This document shows positions 26,402-35,006 of a stretch of 64,000 bases of DNA, one piece after another (position 1 is the stretch's first letter; each line of letters starts with the position of its first letter). The DNA is taken from positions 111,279-175,278 of the forward strand of contig NZ_JAGGPN010000034.1 of NCBI RefSeq assembly GCF_018613795.1. The letters run 5' to 3'. This stretch comes from Arthrobacter sp. ISL-65. GTDB lineage: Bacteria > Actinomycetota > Actinomycetes > Actinomycetales > Micrococcaceae. Under the pieces are notes generated by a model. The model was not told where the DNA came from, ran no database searches, and saw only the letters and a list, made by a program, of their open reading frames with translations. The position numbers and the translations under genes were made by a program.

Positions 26402-27373
26402 ATGAGCACAACAGCAAGAGACCTGGTCCCGCCGGAGTCCCGGGCGCCCTCAGGGGCGCCGGCGAAGGGGGTCCGCAGCGGAAAGGTCCGCCGGCTCTCC
26501 AAACGCGACAAGGCGGTCCTGTCCCTGATGGTGGGCATTCCCACCCTGATCCAGCTGGTGTTTATCTGGCTGCCCACGGTGATGTCCGTCGGGCTGAGCT
26601 TCACGCGCTGGAACGGCCTCGCTTTGAGCGACATCAGGCCGGCGGGCGCGGACAACTACCAGTACATTTCCCAGGATTACCCGCCGTTCTGGCCGGCAAT
26701 CCAGCACAACCTGCTGTGGCTGGCCTTCCTGGCCCTGGTGGCCACCCCGCTGGGCCTGCTGCTGGCGGTGCTGCTGGACCAGCAGATCCGCGGCAGCAGG
26801 ATCTACCAGAGCATCTTCTTCGGGCCGGTGATGCTGTCGCTGGCACTGATCGGCATTATCTGGCAGCTGTTCTACCAGCGTGACAACGGCCTGCTGAACT
26901 TCCTGCTCGGAACCTCGGGGACGCCTCAGGCCGTTGACTGGTTCGGGGACTCCTCGGTGAACATCTGGGCAGCCATGATCGCCGCCACGTGGCGGCACGC
27001 CGGCTACGTCATGCTGCTGTACCTGGCGGGCCTGAAGGGCGTGGACCCCACCCTGAAGGAGGCCGCGGCCATCGATGGGGCCACCGCGGCGCAGACCTTT
27101 TTCCGCGTGGTCTTCCCTGCCATGCGGCCCATCAACATCGTCATCGTCGTCATCACCATCATCGAGTCATTGCGGGCGTTCGACGTCGTGTACGTCATCA
27201 ACCGCGGCACCAACGGCCTGGAGCTCCTCAGCGCCCTGGTGATCCAGAACCTCGTGGGCGAAGGCCAGGTGATCGGCGTCGGCTCCGCCCTTGCGGTGGT
27301 CCTGCTGGTCATCTCGCTCGTGCCCATCGTGTTCTACCTCAGCCGCACCTTCGGCAAGGAGAACAGGGCATGA
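26402..27373 (+). CDS. ABC sugar transporter permease (importer 1, MalF type)
   Basis: A 323-residue CUT1 permease. A basic, Pro-rich N-terminus is followed by six membrane segments (from LMVGIPTLIQLVFIWLP). The cytoplasmic EAA loop, EAAAIDGATAAQTFFRVVFP, docks on the ATPase. The stop overlaps the next permease start (ATGA), fixing a pair expressed together. No ATPase gene is in the cluster. Actinobacterial CUT1 systems commonly share one MsiK-type ATPase encoded elsewhere. Confidence 0.93.
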   Translation: MSTTARDLVPPESRAPSGAPAKGVRSGKVRRLSKRDKAVLSLMVGIPTLIQLVFIWLPTVMSVGLSFTRWNGLALSDIRPAGADNYQYISQDYPPFWPAIQHNLLWLAFLALVATPLGLLLAVLLDQQIRGSRIYQSIFFGPVMLSLALIGIIWQLFYQRDNGLLNFLLGTSGTPQAVDWFGDSSVNIWAAMIAATWRHAGYVMLLYLAGLKGVDPTLKEAAAIDGATAAQTFFRVVFPAMRPINIVIVVITIIESLRAFDVVYVINRGTNGLELLSALVIQNLVGEGQVIGVGSALAVVLLVISLVPIVFYLSRTFGKENRA

Positions 27374-28281
27374 GCACCGCAGTCTCCCCCAGCACGGCCA
27401 TGACCCGGCCAGCAACCCGCTCCGGCAGCAAGCCGAAGCGGCATTACGGCACGCATATCTTCCTGACGGCCATGGCGGTCATGTGGCTGATCCCCCTGAT
27501 CTGGGCGGTGTTCACTGCACTGCGGCCGATCGCCTCCACCAACGAGCACGGCTACTTCAGCCTGGCCGGGGACTTCAACTTGGACAACTTCATCCAGGCC
27601 TGGTCCCAGGGCGGCTTCGCCAAATACCTCTGGAACTCGGTGATCATCTGCGTTCCGGCGGTACTGCTGGTGCTCTTTTTCGCTTCCATGATGGCGTTTG
27701 CCGTCAGCCGGGTGAGCTGGAAGTTCAACGTCACGCTGCTCATCATGTTCACGGCGGGGAACCTGCTGCCGCCCCAGGTGCTGGCGGCGCCGCTGTTCGA
27801 GATGGCCAAGCATTTCCAGGTGCCCTACTCCTTCAGCGATTCGGGCAACATGCTGAACACTTACATCATCGTCATTGCCGTGAACATGGCGTTCCAGATG
27901 GGGTTCTGCACGTTCGTGCTGTCCAACTACATGAAGGCGCTCTCCGCGGACCTGACCGAGGCCGCCCTCGTGGACGGCGCCGGCATCTGGCGCCAGTACC
28001 GGGAAATCATCATGCCGCTGTGCCGGCCAGCCTTCGCGGCCCTTGCAACGCTGGAAGTCATCTTCATCTACAACGACTTCTTCTGGCCCCTGTTGTTCAT
28101 CCAGAGCGGCGACCGGCTGCCCGTCACCACCGCGATCAACAACCTCCAGGGCGAGTTCCTGAACAACTACAACCTGCTGGCGGCCGGCGCCGTCATAACG
28201 GTAATCCCCACCCTGATTGTTTACCTGCTCCTGCAGCGGCAGTTTGTTGCGGGCCTGACTCTTGGTTCCAGCAAGGGCTAG
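27370..28281 (+). CDS. ABC sugar transporter permease (importer 1, MalG type)
   Basis: A 303-residue CUT1 permease with six membrane segments, beginning HIFLTAMAVMWLIPLIWAV. The EAA loop is EAALVDGAGIWRQYREIIMP, and the C-terminus LLQRQFVAGLTLGSSKG is characteristic of MalG-type subunits. It forms the channel heterodimer with the preceding gene. The DeoR regulator starts 43 bp after it. Confidence 0.94.
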   Translation: MSTAVSPSTAMTRPATRSGSKPKRHYGTHIFLTAMAVMWLIPLIWAVFTALRPIASTNEHGYFSLAGDFNLDNFIQAWSQGGFAKYLWNSVIICVPAVLLVLFFASMMAFAVSRVSWKFNVTLLIMFTAGNLLPPQVLAAPLFEMAKHFQVPYSFSDSGNMLNTYIIVIAVNMAFQMGFCTFVLSNYMKALSADLTEAALVDGAGIWRQYREIIMPLCRPAFAALATLEVIFIYNDFFWPLLFIQSGDRLPVTTAINNLQGEFLNNYNLLAAGAVITVIPTLIVYLLLQRQFVAGLTLGSSKG

Positions 28282-28324
28282 GCGATGATGGCAGTACCAG
28301 CTTTCATCCACTGAAAGGATCCCG

Positions 28325-29107
28325 ATGCTTCCCGCGGCCCGCCACCAATCCATAGTGGACGCCGTCCGGCGCGAGCGGGTGGTCCGCGTGTCGGATCTGG
28401 CCCAGCAGCTGGGCGTGTCCCTGATGACGGTGCGCCGCGACATCGAGATGCTGGAGGAAAGCGGCCAGGTGGAACGGATCCACGGGGGTGCCAAGCTGCC
28501 CGGGGATGCCAGCACGCACGAGCCCGGGTTCGAGCTGAAGTCCACCCAGCTGACCGCGCAGAAACGCGCCATCGCCCTGGAAGCCGCCGCACTGGTCCAT
28601 GAGGGCATGGCGGTGGCCCTGAGTGCGGGCACCACCACCTGGGCGTTGGCCAAGGAACTTGCCAACGGCCCCCGGATCACCGCGGTGACCAACTCCGTGA
28701 AGATCGCCGACCTCTTCCACCATGCCGCCGCGTCGGGGTCCGGGCGCCATGCCTCCACGGTGATCCTCATCGGCGGCGAGCGCACGCCGTCGGACGCCCT
28801 GGTGGGTCCCATCGCGACGGCGGCGCTCCGGCAGCTCCACCTGGACCTGCTGTTTCTCGGCGTACACGGCATGGACGCTGAGGCCGGCTACACCACGCCG
28901 AACCTCCTGGAGGCCGAAACAAACCGAGCGTTCATCGCAGCCTCCCGCAAGGTGGTGGTCCTGGCGGACCACACCAAGTGGGGCACCCAGGGAATCAGCA
29001 CCATCGCCAAACTTGAGGAAGCCGACGAGGTGATCAGCGATTCCGGACTGTCCCCCGACGCCCAGCGGATCCTCCGGGACCGGGTGGGCCGGCTCCGGCT
29101 CGTTTAG
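28325..29107 (+). CDS. DeoR family transcriptional regulator
   Basis: A 260-residue DeoR regulator. The N-terminal helix-turn-helix is clear (RHQSIVDAVRRERVVRVSDL, AQQLGVSLMTVRRDIEMLEE), and the DeoR C-terminal sensor has VALSAGTTTWALAKELA, LFLGVHGMDAEAGYTTPN and ADHTKWG. This domain normally binds a sugar phosphate. It is the last gene of the importer 1 operon, so it probably responds to the phosphorylated product of the imported sugar. AAAGGATCCCG gives a good ribosome site. Confidence 0.93.
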   Translation: MLPAARHQSIVDAVRRERVVRVSDLAQQLGVSLMTVRRDIEMLEESGQVERIHGGAKLPGDASTHEPGFELKSTQLTAQKRAIALEAAALVHEGMAVALSAGTTTWALAKELANGPRITAVTNSVKIADLFHHAAASGSGRHASTVILIGGERTPSDALVGPIATAALRQLHLDLLFLGVHGMDAEAGYTTPNLLEAETNRAFIAASRKVVVLADHTKWGTQGISTIAKLEEADEVISDSGLSPDAQRILRDRVGRLRLV

Positions 29108-29128
29108 GCCCGTACCGGCTTTACGGGC
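29108..29128. terminator. possible hairpin between convergent deoR-type and lacI-type genes
   Basis: GCCCGTA and TACGGGC are perfect 7-bp arms with a 7-nt loop, overlapping the end of the LacI gene. There is no T-run, so this is only a candidate. Confidence 0.35.
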
Positions 29129-30149
29129 AGCCGCAGGACTGTCGAACGAGGAGCTTCGTCGGAAAGACGCGGTGCTGGGCTGGCGCGCCCCGGTCCGCCC
29201 CGACGAGCGCCCGGACGGCTGCCTCGGCCATGTCCCGCACGGGCTGCTCCACGGTGGTCAGCGTTGGCCAGGAGTATTCGGCGTCCTCTGAACCGTCGAA
29301 CGAGGCCAGTGCGATGTCCCCCGGGACGGACAGGCCGGCCTCGTGGAGCGCGCGGAGGATGCCGATGGCCTGCATGTCAGAGCTGGCGAAGATGGCGGTG
29401 GGCCGGTGTCCGGACGCCAGGAGCCGCTGCCCGGCGGCGTAGCCGCCAACCCGGGTGAAGGCGCTGCGGGCAATGGGGCCCTCCGGCAATCCGGCGTCCC
29501 TGAGCGCCTGCACCCACCCGGCTTCGCGGGCGTCCGCTTCGTCGCCGGTGGTGGTGCCCATGGCCAGGCCGATGTTGGTGTGGCCATGCCCAATCAAATG
29601 CTCGACGGCGGTGCGCGCACCCTTGGCCAGGTCCACGCCCACCGTGGTGACGCCAGCCGAACTCCCGCTGTGGCTCAGGAGCACGGACGGGATTTCCGCA
29701 GTCTCCAGATCGGACAGGTCAGGCTCGAACAACACGCTGGCCAGCACCACGCCGTCCACCTGCCGGGCCGCGAGGTTCCGGATGTTCCGGCGCTCCTTGG
29801 CCAGGTTGCCGTCCGAGTTGGTCAGCACCAGGGCGTAGCCGAGGGCGGCCGCCGCGTCCTCCACGGCGTGGGCCAGCATGGAGAAGAACGGGTTGCTGTT
29901 GTCCGGAATGACCAAACCGATCGTTTCGCTGGACCCCAGCTTCAGGGCCCGCGCAGCCGCGTTGGGGCGGTAGCCCAGCTGCCGGATGGCTTCCTGGACC
30001 TTCGCCTCGGTGGCAGGGGCCACCTTCTTCGGCCCGCCGTTCACCACGTAGCTGACGACGGCGGTGCTCACCCCGGCGTAGCGGGCAACGTCCTTGCGGG
30101 TCACCTGGGTCCGCGGGGCGGGCGCTGCCGGAATGGTCATAGTGTCCAT
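29121..30149 (-). CDS. LacI family transcriptional regulator
   Basis: A 342-residue LacI repressor. The HTH and hinge are VTRKDVARYAGVSTAVVSYV then NGGPKKVAPATEAKVQEAI and LGYRPNAAARALK. The periplasmic-binding-protein-like sensor runs to the C-terminus (IGLVIPDNSNPFFSML, AIFASSDMQAIGILRAL, TTVEQPVRDMAEAAV). It starts 17 bp after the oxidoreductase stop and should share its transcript, which is divergent from importer 2 and alpha-galactosidase. It is the best candidate to bind the paired CG-centred operators between the two units. Confidence 0.95.
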   Translation of the reverse strand: MDTMTIPAAPAPRTQVTRKDVARYAGVSTAVVSYVVNGGPKKVAPATEAKVQEAIRQLGYRPNAAARALKLGSSETIGLVIPDNSNPFFSMLAHAVEDAAAALGYALVLTNSDGNLAKERRNIRNLAARQVDGVVLASVLFEPDLSDLETAEIPSVLLSHSGSSAGVTTVGVDLAKGARTAVEHLIGHGHTNIGLAMGTTTGDEADAREAGWVQALRDAGLPEGPIARSAFTRVGGYAAGQRLLASGHRPTAIFASSDMQAIGILRALHEAGLSVPGDIALASFDGSEDAEYSWPTLTTVEQPVRDMAEAAVRALVGADRGAPAQHRVFPTKLLVRQSCGCP

Positions 30150-30166
30150 GCTAGCTACAGCCCGCC

Positions 30167-31369
30167 CTAGAGGGAGGCCGGAGCATCACCGAAGTCGCGG
30201 ATGGGAAGGCGTTCGCCGTTCCTCACGGCGGATTCATGGGCCACGATGCCGGGCAGGGTGAACCGCGCGGCCGTCCATGCGTTGACCGGCGGCAGCGACC
30301 CCGTATTCACGGCCGTGACAAAGTCATCCACCAGGAACTGGTGGCTTCCTTCGTGGCCGTTGGGGGCGCCCCGGAACTCCTCCGGCAGCCTGTCGCTGTC
30401 ATGCACCGGGGCCAGCCCGGACACGAAGGCGTCCCGCAGTTCGGGGGCCACATTGGCGAGCGACGGATCGTCCAGGGCAACGCTGGGCCGGGACTCCACC
30501 TGCTCTGAGATGTCGTGAACGTTGGCCTTGTCCTGCCACACCGTCACCTTGGCCAGCTGCTCAAAGCTGGCCTCGGTGCCGAAGAACCGGAAACGGGACT
30601 CACGGATGTGCGAGGGGTATCCCACCCGGCGCATTTCATTGGTCCGCATGGCGCCGCCGTCGTTCAGTTCGAAGAGGGCCGTGGCGTTGGAGAAGTCGTT
30701 CCCGAACATGCTGATGTCCTTGTCGAACACCCCGTCCTGGCGGTCGTCCTTCACGCCAACGCAGCTGACGCTCACGGCGTGCGCCGGCAGGGCACCGAGG
30801 ACGCCTCCGATCGCGTGGGTCGGGTACAGCATGGGCGGGTAGCTGGCAGTCTCCTTCCAGCGCTCCCCGCCGCTGTACTGGTAAGCGTCGTAGAAGCCCA
30901 GGTCCATGTCGTGCACGTAGTCGCCTTCGGAGTAAAACACCCTCCCGAACCGGCCGGCCGCATGCTGCTGGCGCGCGTAGACAGTGGCCGGGTTGTAGTA
31001 ACTCGTTTCACCCATCATGTAGACGTTGCGGGTGTCCCGGACGGCGTCGATGATCTTCGCGATCTCGTCCTCGGTGACGGCCATGGGCACGGCCGAGTAG
31101 ACATGCTTTCCGGCCCGGAGCGCCCGCTCCACCAGCGGTCCGTGGGTCCACCGCTGCGTGAAGATGGCGACGGCGTCGACGTGGGACGCGAGCAGCTCAT
31201 CGAAGGTGCCGATGGAACCGGCCAGGTCATATTGTCCAACCGCGTCGGCAGCACGGTCCGCCCGCTCGTCCACGACGAAGACCTCGCTGACCCCGGGGTG
31301 CAGATTGAAGAGATGGGCGAACTGGCCACCGAACTGCCCCACGCCAACTACTCCGATCGAAAACGCCAT
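30167..31369 (-). CDS. Gfo/Idh/MocA family oxidoreductase
   Basis: A 400-residue NAD(P)-dependent oxidoreductase family protein. The Rossmann fold starts GVVGVGQFGGQFAHLF, and the C-terminal alpha/beta domain contains GDYVHDMDLGFYDAY. The usual catalytic EKP tripeptide is replaced: the matching place reads HVYSAVPMAV, so the conserved Lys is missing. It may still bind NAD and oxidise or rearrange a sugar in a variant way. The ATG follows GGCAGGAACA. It is transcribed with the LacI gene and divergent from the galactoside importer, so a sugar role is likely. Confidence 0.88.
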   Translation of the reverse strand: MAFSIGVVGVGQFGGQFAHLFNLHPGVSEVFVVDERADRAADAVGQYDLAGSIGTFDELLASHVDAVAIFTQRWTHGPLVERALRAGKHVYSAVPMAVTEDEIAKIIDAVRDTRNVYMMGETSYYNPATVYARQQHAAGRFGRVFYSEGDYVHDMDLGFYDAYQYSGGERWKETASYPPMLYPTHAIGGVLGALPAHAVSVSCVGVKDDRQDGVFDKDISMFGNDFSNATALFELNDGGAMRTNEMRRVGYPSHIRESRFRFFGTEASFEQLAKVTVWQDKANVHDISEQVESRPSVALDDPSLANVAPELRDAFVSGLAPVHDSDRLPEEFRGAPNGHEGSHQFLVDDFVTAVNTGSLPPVNAWTAARFTLPGIVAHESAVRNGERLPIRDFGDAPASL

Positions 31370-31395
31370 TGTTCCTGCCTTTCTAGGCCTAGGCG

Positions 31396-31412
31396 GCACC
31401 GCTTTGCGGTGC
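31396..31412 (-). promoter_or_regulatory. leader hairpin before oxidoreductase gene
   Basis: GCACCGC-TTT-GCGGTGC forms a perfect 7-bp stem in the presumed 5' leader, 27 bp before the oxidoreductase start. It may affect translation or RNA stability. Confidence 0.4.
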
Positions 31413-31445
31413 GCACACATGTCTGCGCCACAGTCTTACAGCTGA

Positions 31446-31461
31446 ATCTACTCGAGTCAAT
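31446..31461. promoter_or_regulatory. LacI-type operator 1 over divergent -35
   Basis: ATCTACTCGAGTCAAT shares its left half and CG centre with the second site 77 bp away. On the minus strand it overlaps TTGACT, a near-perfect -35 for the oxidoreductase-LacI operon, with TAAGAC 16 bp downstream. Confidence 0.6.
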
Positions 31462-31510
31462 GATTGCAACGTTGGAGAAAGTTCCACCGGCGACGGCGCC
31501 GAAATATCCC

Positions 31511-31539
31511 TTGCGGTCCCCGATCTACTCGTGTAGATT
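31511..31539 (+). promoter_or_regulatory. promoter of importer 2 / alpha-galactosidase operon
   Basis: TTGCGG, a 17-bp spacer and TAGATT fit a vegetative promoter. The -10 lies within operator 2, so bound repressor would block RNA polymerase. Confidence 0.55.
31523..31538. promoter_or_regulatory. LacI-type operator 2 over the importer 2 -10
   Basis: ATCTACTCGTGTAGAT has perfect 6-bp arms around a central CG, the hallmark of LacI-family sites. Together with operator 1 it frames the divergent promoters and could allow looping. Confidence 0.7.
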
Positions 31540-31548
31540 GTTTGCGAT

Positions 31549-31564
31549 TGTTAGTTCCATCACA
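31549..31564. promoter_or_regulatory. CRP/GlxR-like box TGTTA-N6-TCACA
   Basis: Nine of ten core positions match TGTGA-N6-TCACA. It lies 16 bp before the permease start and just after the -10, the same relative place as the exact box upstream of importer 1. Confidence 0.5.
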
Positions 31565-31580
31565 CACCCAGGAAGGGTCG

Positions 31581-32534
31581 ATGATGACCACCCTTACTAA
31601 AAACCCGGCAGCCAGGAGTGATCAGCGTCCGGCGCGGCCCGGCAGGATCCGCCGAGGCGGCCTCCGGCGGTACGGCGACCTCAAGATCGCCCTCTTCTTC
31701 ATCGCCCCGGCAATGATCGGCTTCGTCCTCTTCTACGTGGTGCCCACCATCCGGGGGATCTACCTGAGCTTCACTGAGTACAACATCCTCGGCGACCCAG
31801 AGTGGGTGGGCCTGGACAACTACGCGGCGATTGCCAAGGATCCGCTGTTCTGGAATTCCCTGGCCGTCACAGGGCAGTACGTCCTCATGAACATCGTGCT
31901 TCAGACGGCGCTGGCCCTCGGCCTGGCCCTCCTAATGGACAGGGTGGCCAAATCCACCCTGGTGCGGGGTGCCCTGCTCCTGCCCTACCTGATGTCGAAC
32001 GTCATCGCGGCCCTGCTCTGGTTCTGGATGCTTGACTACCAGATCGGCATCGTGAACCAGTTCATCGAATGGGCAGGCCTTCCCCGCGTCGCGTTCTTCG
32101 GCAGCGAGGAGTGGGCAATTCCCACCCAGGCCCTGATCAACACGTGGCGGCACATGGGCTACACGGCCCTGCTGATTTTCGCCGGCCTCCAGTCCATCCC
32201 GCAGCACCTTTACGAGGTGGCCAAACTGGACGGCGCGTCACCGTTCCAGACGTTCCGCAAGATCACCATGCCGCTGCTTCGCCCGGTCCTGGTCCTGGTG
32301 CTCGTCGTCACCGTAATCGGTTCCTTCCAGGTTTTCGACACCGTGGCAGTGACCACGCAGGGCGGACCGGTCAACGCCACCCGCGTCATCCAGTACTACA
32401 TCTACCAGCGCGCCTTCACCGAGTCGGACTTCGGCTACGGGTCCGCCATCGCCGTCATCCTCTTCCTCATCCTCGCCCTCGTTGCCTTCATTCAAATGAA
32501 GTTCCTCAAGGGCAACGAGTCGGACCTGGACTAA
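31581..32534 (+). CDS. ABC sugar transporter permease (importer 2, MalF type)
   Basis: A 317-residue CUT1 permease, first gene of the alpha-galactoside operon. Six membrane segments begin with IALFFIAPAMIGFVLFYVVP, and the EAA loop is EVAKLDGASPFQTFRKITMP. AGGAAGGGTCG gives a strong ribosome site; a second ATG follows immediately. It is 10 bp before its partner. The order permease-permease-binding protein is reversed relative to importer 1, so the two systems are not a simple duplication. Confidence 0.94.
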   Translation: MMTTLTKNPAARSDQRPARPGRIRRGGLRRYGDLKIALFFIAPAMIGFVLFYVVPTIRGIYLSFTEYNILGDPEWVGLDNYAAIAKDPLFWNSLAVTGQYVLMNIVLQTALALGLALLMDRVAKSTLVRGALLLPYLMSNVIAALLWFWMLDYQIGIVNQFIEWAGLPRVAFFGSEEWAIPTQALINTWRHMGYTALLIFAGLQSIPQHLYEVAKLDGASPFQTFRKITMPLLRPVLVLVLVVTVIGSFQVFDTVAVTTQGGPVNATRVIQYYIYQRAFTESDFGYGSAIAVILFLILALVAFIQMKFLKGNESDLD

Positions 32535-32544
32535 GGAGTCCCGC

Positions 32545-33486
32545 ATGACCACCACCACCAGCCGCGCACCGCAGCCGGCCGCCGCACGCCGCCCGGCAAC
32601 CACCCGCCGTCGTCCTTTCAACGCCCGCCGCGCCGGCGCCTGGACCCTGCTGGCCCTCGCCATCGCCGTCTCCGTGCTCCCGTTCCTCTGGGTATTCCGC
32701 ACCGCGCTATCCACCAATGGAGCGCTGGCCACGCAATCGGCCAGTCTGCTTCCGGCAGACTTCACCGTTGGCGCCTTCATGCGGGTGTTCGGGCTGCAGA
32801 GCCCCGCCGACGCCGTCGCGGAGGGCGGTTCCGGTGCCGCCATCGACTTCTGGCTGTACCTGCGCAACTCGATCATCTTCTCCTCCATCACCACCGCCGG
32901 GGCCGTGTTCTTCAGCGCAATGGCTGCCTACGCCTTTGCCCGGCTGCGCTGGAAGGGCCGGAACGCTGTATTCAGCCTGTTCTTGGGCACCATGCTGGTC
33001 CCGCCGATCTTCACGGCCCTGCCCAACTTCCTCCTGATCAAGAACCTGGACCTGCTCAACACGATGCTCGGGATGGTCCTGCCGTATGTCTTCATGACTC
33101 CATTCGCCATCTTCTTCCTCCGGCAGTTCTTCCTGAACATGTCCCGTGAAGTTGAGGAGGCAGCCATGCTCGACGGCGCCAAGCACCTCCGCATCTTCTT
33201 CCAGATCGTCCTGCCCAACGCCGCAGCCCCCATCGCCACGCTGGCGCTGCTGACCTTCATCGGCCAGTGGAACGAATACTTCTGGCCCCTGCTGGTCGGG
33301 TCCCAGGACGAGGTACGCGTCCTTCAAGTGGGGCTCGGCGTCTTCAAGTCGCAGTCCCCGCAGGGGGCACCGGACTGGTCCGGCCTCATGGCCGCCACCC
33401 TGGTCTCGGCGCTGCCTGTCCTGGTCCTCTTCGCCGTCTTCGGCAAGAAGATCGTCAACTCCATCGGATTCTCCGGAATCAAGTAA
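32545..33486 (+). CDS. ABC sugar transporter permease (importer 2, MalG type)
   Basis: A 313-residue CUT1 permease. A basic Arg/Ala/Pro-rich N-terminus precedes six membrane segments (AWTLLALAIAVSVLPFLWVF onward). The EAA loop is EEAAMLDGAKHLRIFFQIVLP, and the C-terminus VNSIGFSGIK is typical of MalG subunits. It pairs with the previous gene as the transmembrane pore. Confidence 0.94.
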   Translation: MTTTTSRAPQPAAARRPATTRRRPFNARRAGAWTLLALAIAVSVLPFLWVFRTALSTNGALATQSASLLPADFTVGAFMRVFGLQSPADAVAEGGSGAAIDFWLYLRNSIIFSSITTAGAVFFSAMAAYAFARLRWKGRNAVFSLFLGTMLVPPIFTALPNFLLIKNLDLLNTMLGMVLPYVFMTPFAIFFLRQFFLNMSREVEEAAMLDGAKHLRIFFQIVLPNAAAPIATLALLTFIGQWNEYFWPLLVGSQDEVRVLQVGLGVFKSQSPQGAPDWSGLMAATLVSALPVLVLFAVFGKKIVNSIGFSGIK

Positions 33487-33533
33487 GCACCCGCCTCCTC
33501 CTCTTCACCCCCATCCCGAACGGAAAGAAAACA

Positions 33534-34874
33534 ATGAAGAAATCCCTCGGCACCGTCGCCGTCGCCGCAGCCATGGCCCTCTCCCTCTCCGCCTGCGGCG
33601 GCTCAGGATCCTCTGCGGAATCGGCCAAGGGCGAGATCAGCTACTGGCTCTGGGACGCCAACCAGCTTCCCGCGTACCAGCAGTGCGCCGACGACTTCAC
33701 CAAGGCCAACCCCGACATCAAGGTCAAGATCACCCAGCGCGGGTGGGACGACTACTGGAGCACTCTCACCAACGGGTTTGTCGGCGGCACGGCCCCCGAC
33801 GTCTTCACCAACCACCTCGGGCGCTACGGCGAACTCGCCGAAAACAAGCAGCTGCTGCCCATTGACGACGCAGTCAAGAAGGACAATGTGGACCTGGCCG
33901 CCTACAACGAGGGCCTGGCGGACCTGTGGGTGGGCCAGGACGGTAAGCGCTACGGCCTGCCGAAGGACTGGGACACCATCGGGCTCTTCTACAACAAGTC
34001 GATGCTCGCAAAAGCCGGCATCTCCGAGGACCAGATGAAGAACCTGACCTGGAACCCGCAGGACGGCGGAACGTACGAGAAAGTCATCGCCCACCTGACC
34101 GTGGACAAGAGCGGCAAGCGCGGGGACGAGGCCGGCTTCGACAAGAACAACGTGGCCGTCTACGGCCTCGGACTCAACGGCGGCGGCGACTCCTCAGGCC
34201 AAACGGAGTGGAGCTACTTCGCCAGCACCACCGGCTGGTCCCATACCGACAAGAATCCGTGGGGCACGCACTACAACTACGACGACCCCAAGTTCCAGTC
34301 CTCCATCGACTGGTTCGCCGGACTGGTCAAGAAGGGCTACATGCCCAAGCTCGAGTCCACGGTAGGAGCGGCCATGGCCGACACCTTCGCTGCCGGCAAG
34401 TCGGCCATCAACGCCCACGGCTCATGGATGGTCGGCCAGTACACGGGCTACAAGGGCATCGAGGTGGGCATCGCCCCGACCCCGACGGGCCCGGAGGGCA
34501 AGCGCGCATCGATGTTCAACGGCCTGGCCGACTCGATCTGGGCCGGAACCAAGAAGAAGGATGCATCCATCAAGTGGGTGGAGTACCTCGCCTCGGCACC
34601 GTGCCAGGACGTCGTTGCGTCCAAGGCTGTAGTCTTCCCGGCACTCAAGGCCTCCTCTGACAAGGCTGCTGCAGCGTTCAAGGCCAAGGGCGTTGACGTC
34701 ACAGCCTTTACCGAACACGTGAAGAACAAAACCACCTTCCTGTACCCCATCACTGACAACACCGCCAAGGTCAAGGGCATCATGGAACCTGCCATGGACG
34801 CCGTCGTATCCGGCAAGCAGCCCGCCAGTTCGCTGACCGAGGCCAACAACCAGGTCAACGCCCTCTTCAAGTAG
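33534..34874 (+). CDS. ABC sugar transporter substrate-binding lipoprotein (importer 2)
   Basis: A 446-residue family 1 solute-binding protein with a short Sec signal and lipobox LSAC, Cys21. The mature protein has ISYWLWDANQLPAYQQC, then LADLWVGQDGKRYGLPKDWD, typical of oligosaccharide binders. Given the alpha-galactosidase downstream, likely ligands are raffinose-family sugars or melibiose. GGAAAG precedes the ATG. A strong hairpin sits between this gene and the enzyme gene and may let the binding protein be made in excess. Confidence 0.93.
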   Translation: MKKSLGTVAVAAAMALSLSACGGSGSSAESAKGEISYWLWDANQLPAYQQCADDFTKANPDIKVKITQRGWDDYWSTLTNGFVGGTAPDVFTNHLGRYGELAENKQLLPIDDAVKKDNVDLAAYNEGLADLWVGQDGKRYGLPKDWDTIGLFYNKSMLAKAGISEDQMKNLTWNPQDGGTYEKVIAHLTVDKSGKRGDEAGFDKNNVAVYGLGLNGGGDSSGQTEWSYFASTTGWSHTDKNPWGTHYNYDDPKFQSSIDWFAGLVKKGYMPKLESTVGAAMADTFAAGKSAINAHGSWMVGQYTGYKGIEVGIAPTPTGPEGKRASMFNGLADSIWAGTKKKDASIKWVEYLASAPCQDVVASKAVVFPALKASSDKAAAAFKAKGVDVTAFTEHVKNKTTFLYPITDNTAKVKGIMEPAMDAVVSGKQPASSLTEANNQVNALFK

Positions 34875-34926
34875 GGCCGCAACTGGGCGAAAATCAAAGT
34901 CCAGGCATCCACACAGCACCACACCT

Positions 34927-34965
34927 GCGGGGCCGGAACAGCGCACGCAGCGCGCCCGGCCCCGC
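34927..34965 (+). terminator. intra-operon hairpin after the binding-protein gene
   Basis: Perfect 10-bp arms GCGGGGCCGG and CCGGCCCCGC with a 19-nt loop, with no T-run. It is probably a partial terminator or RNA-stability element that raises binding-protein output relative to the galactosidase. Confidence 0.55.
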
Positions 34966-35006
34966 GGCACCCCTTACACCTAGCTCATCACGAAAGAGAC
35001 TTACCT

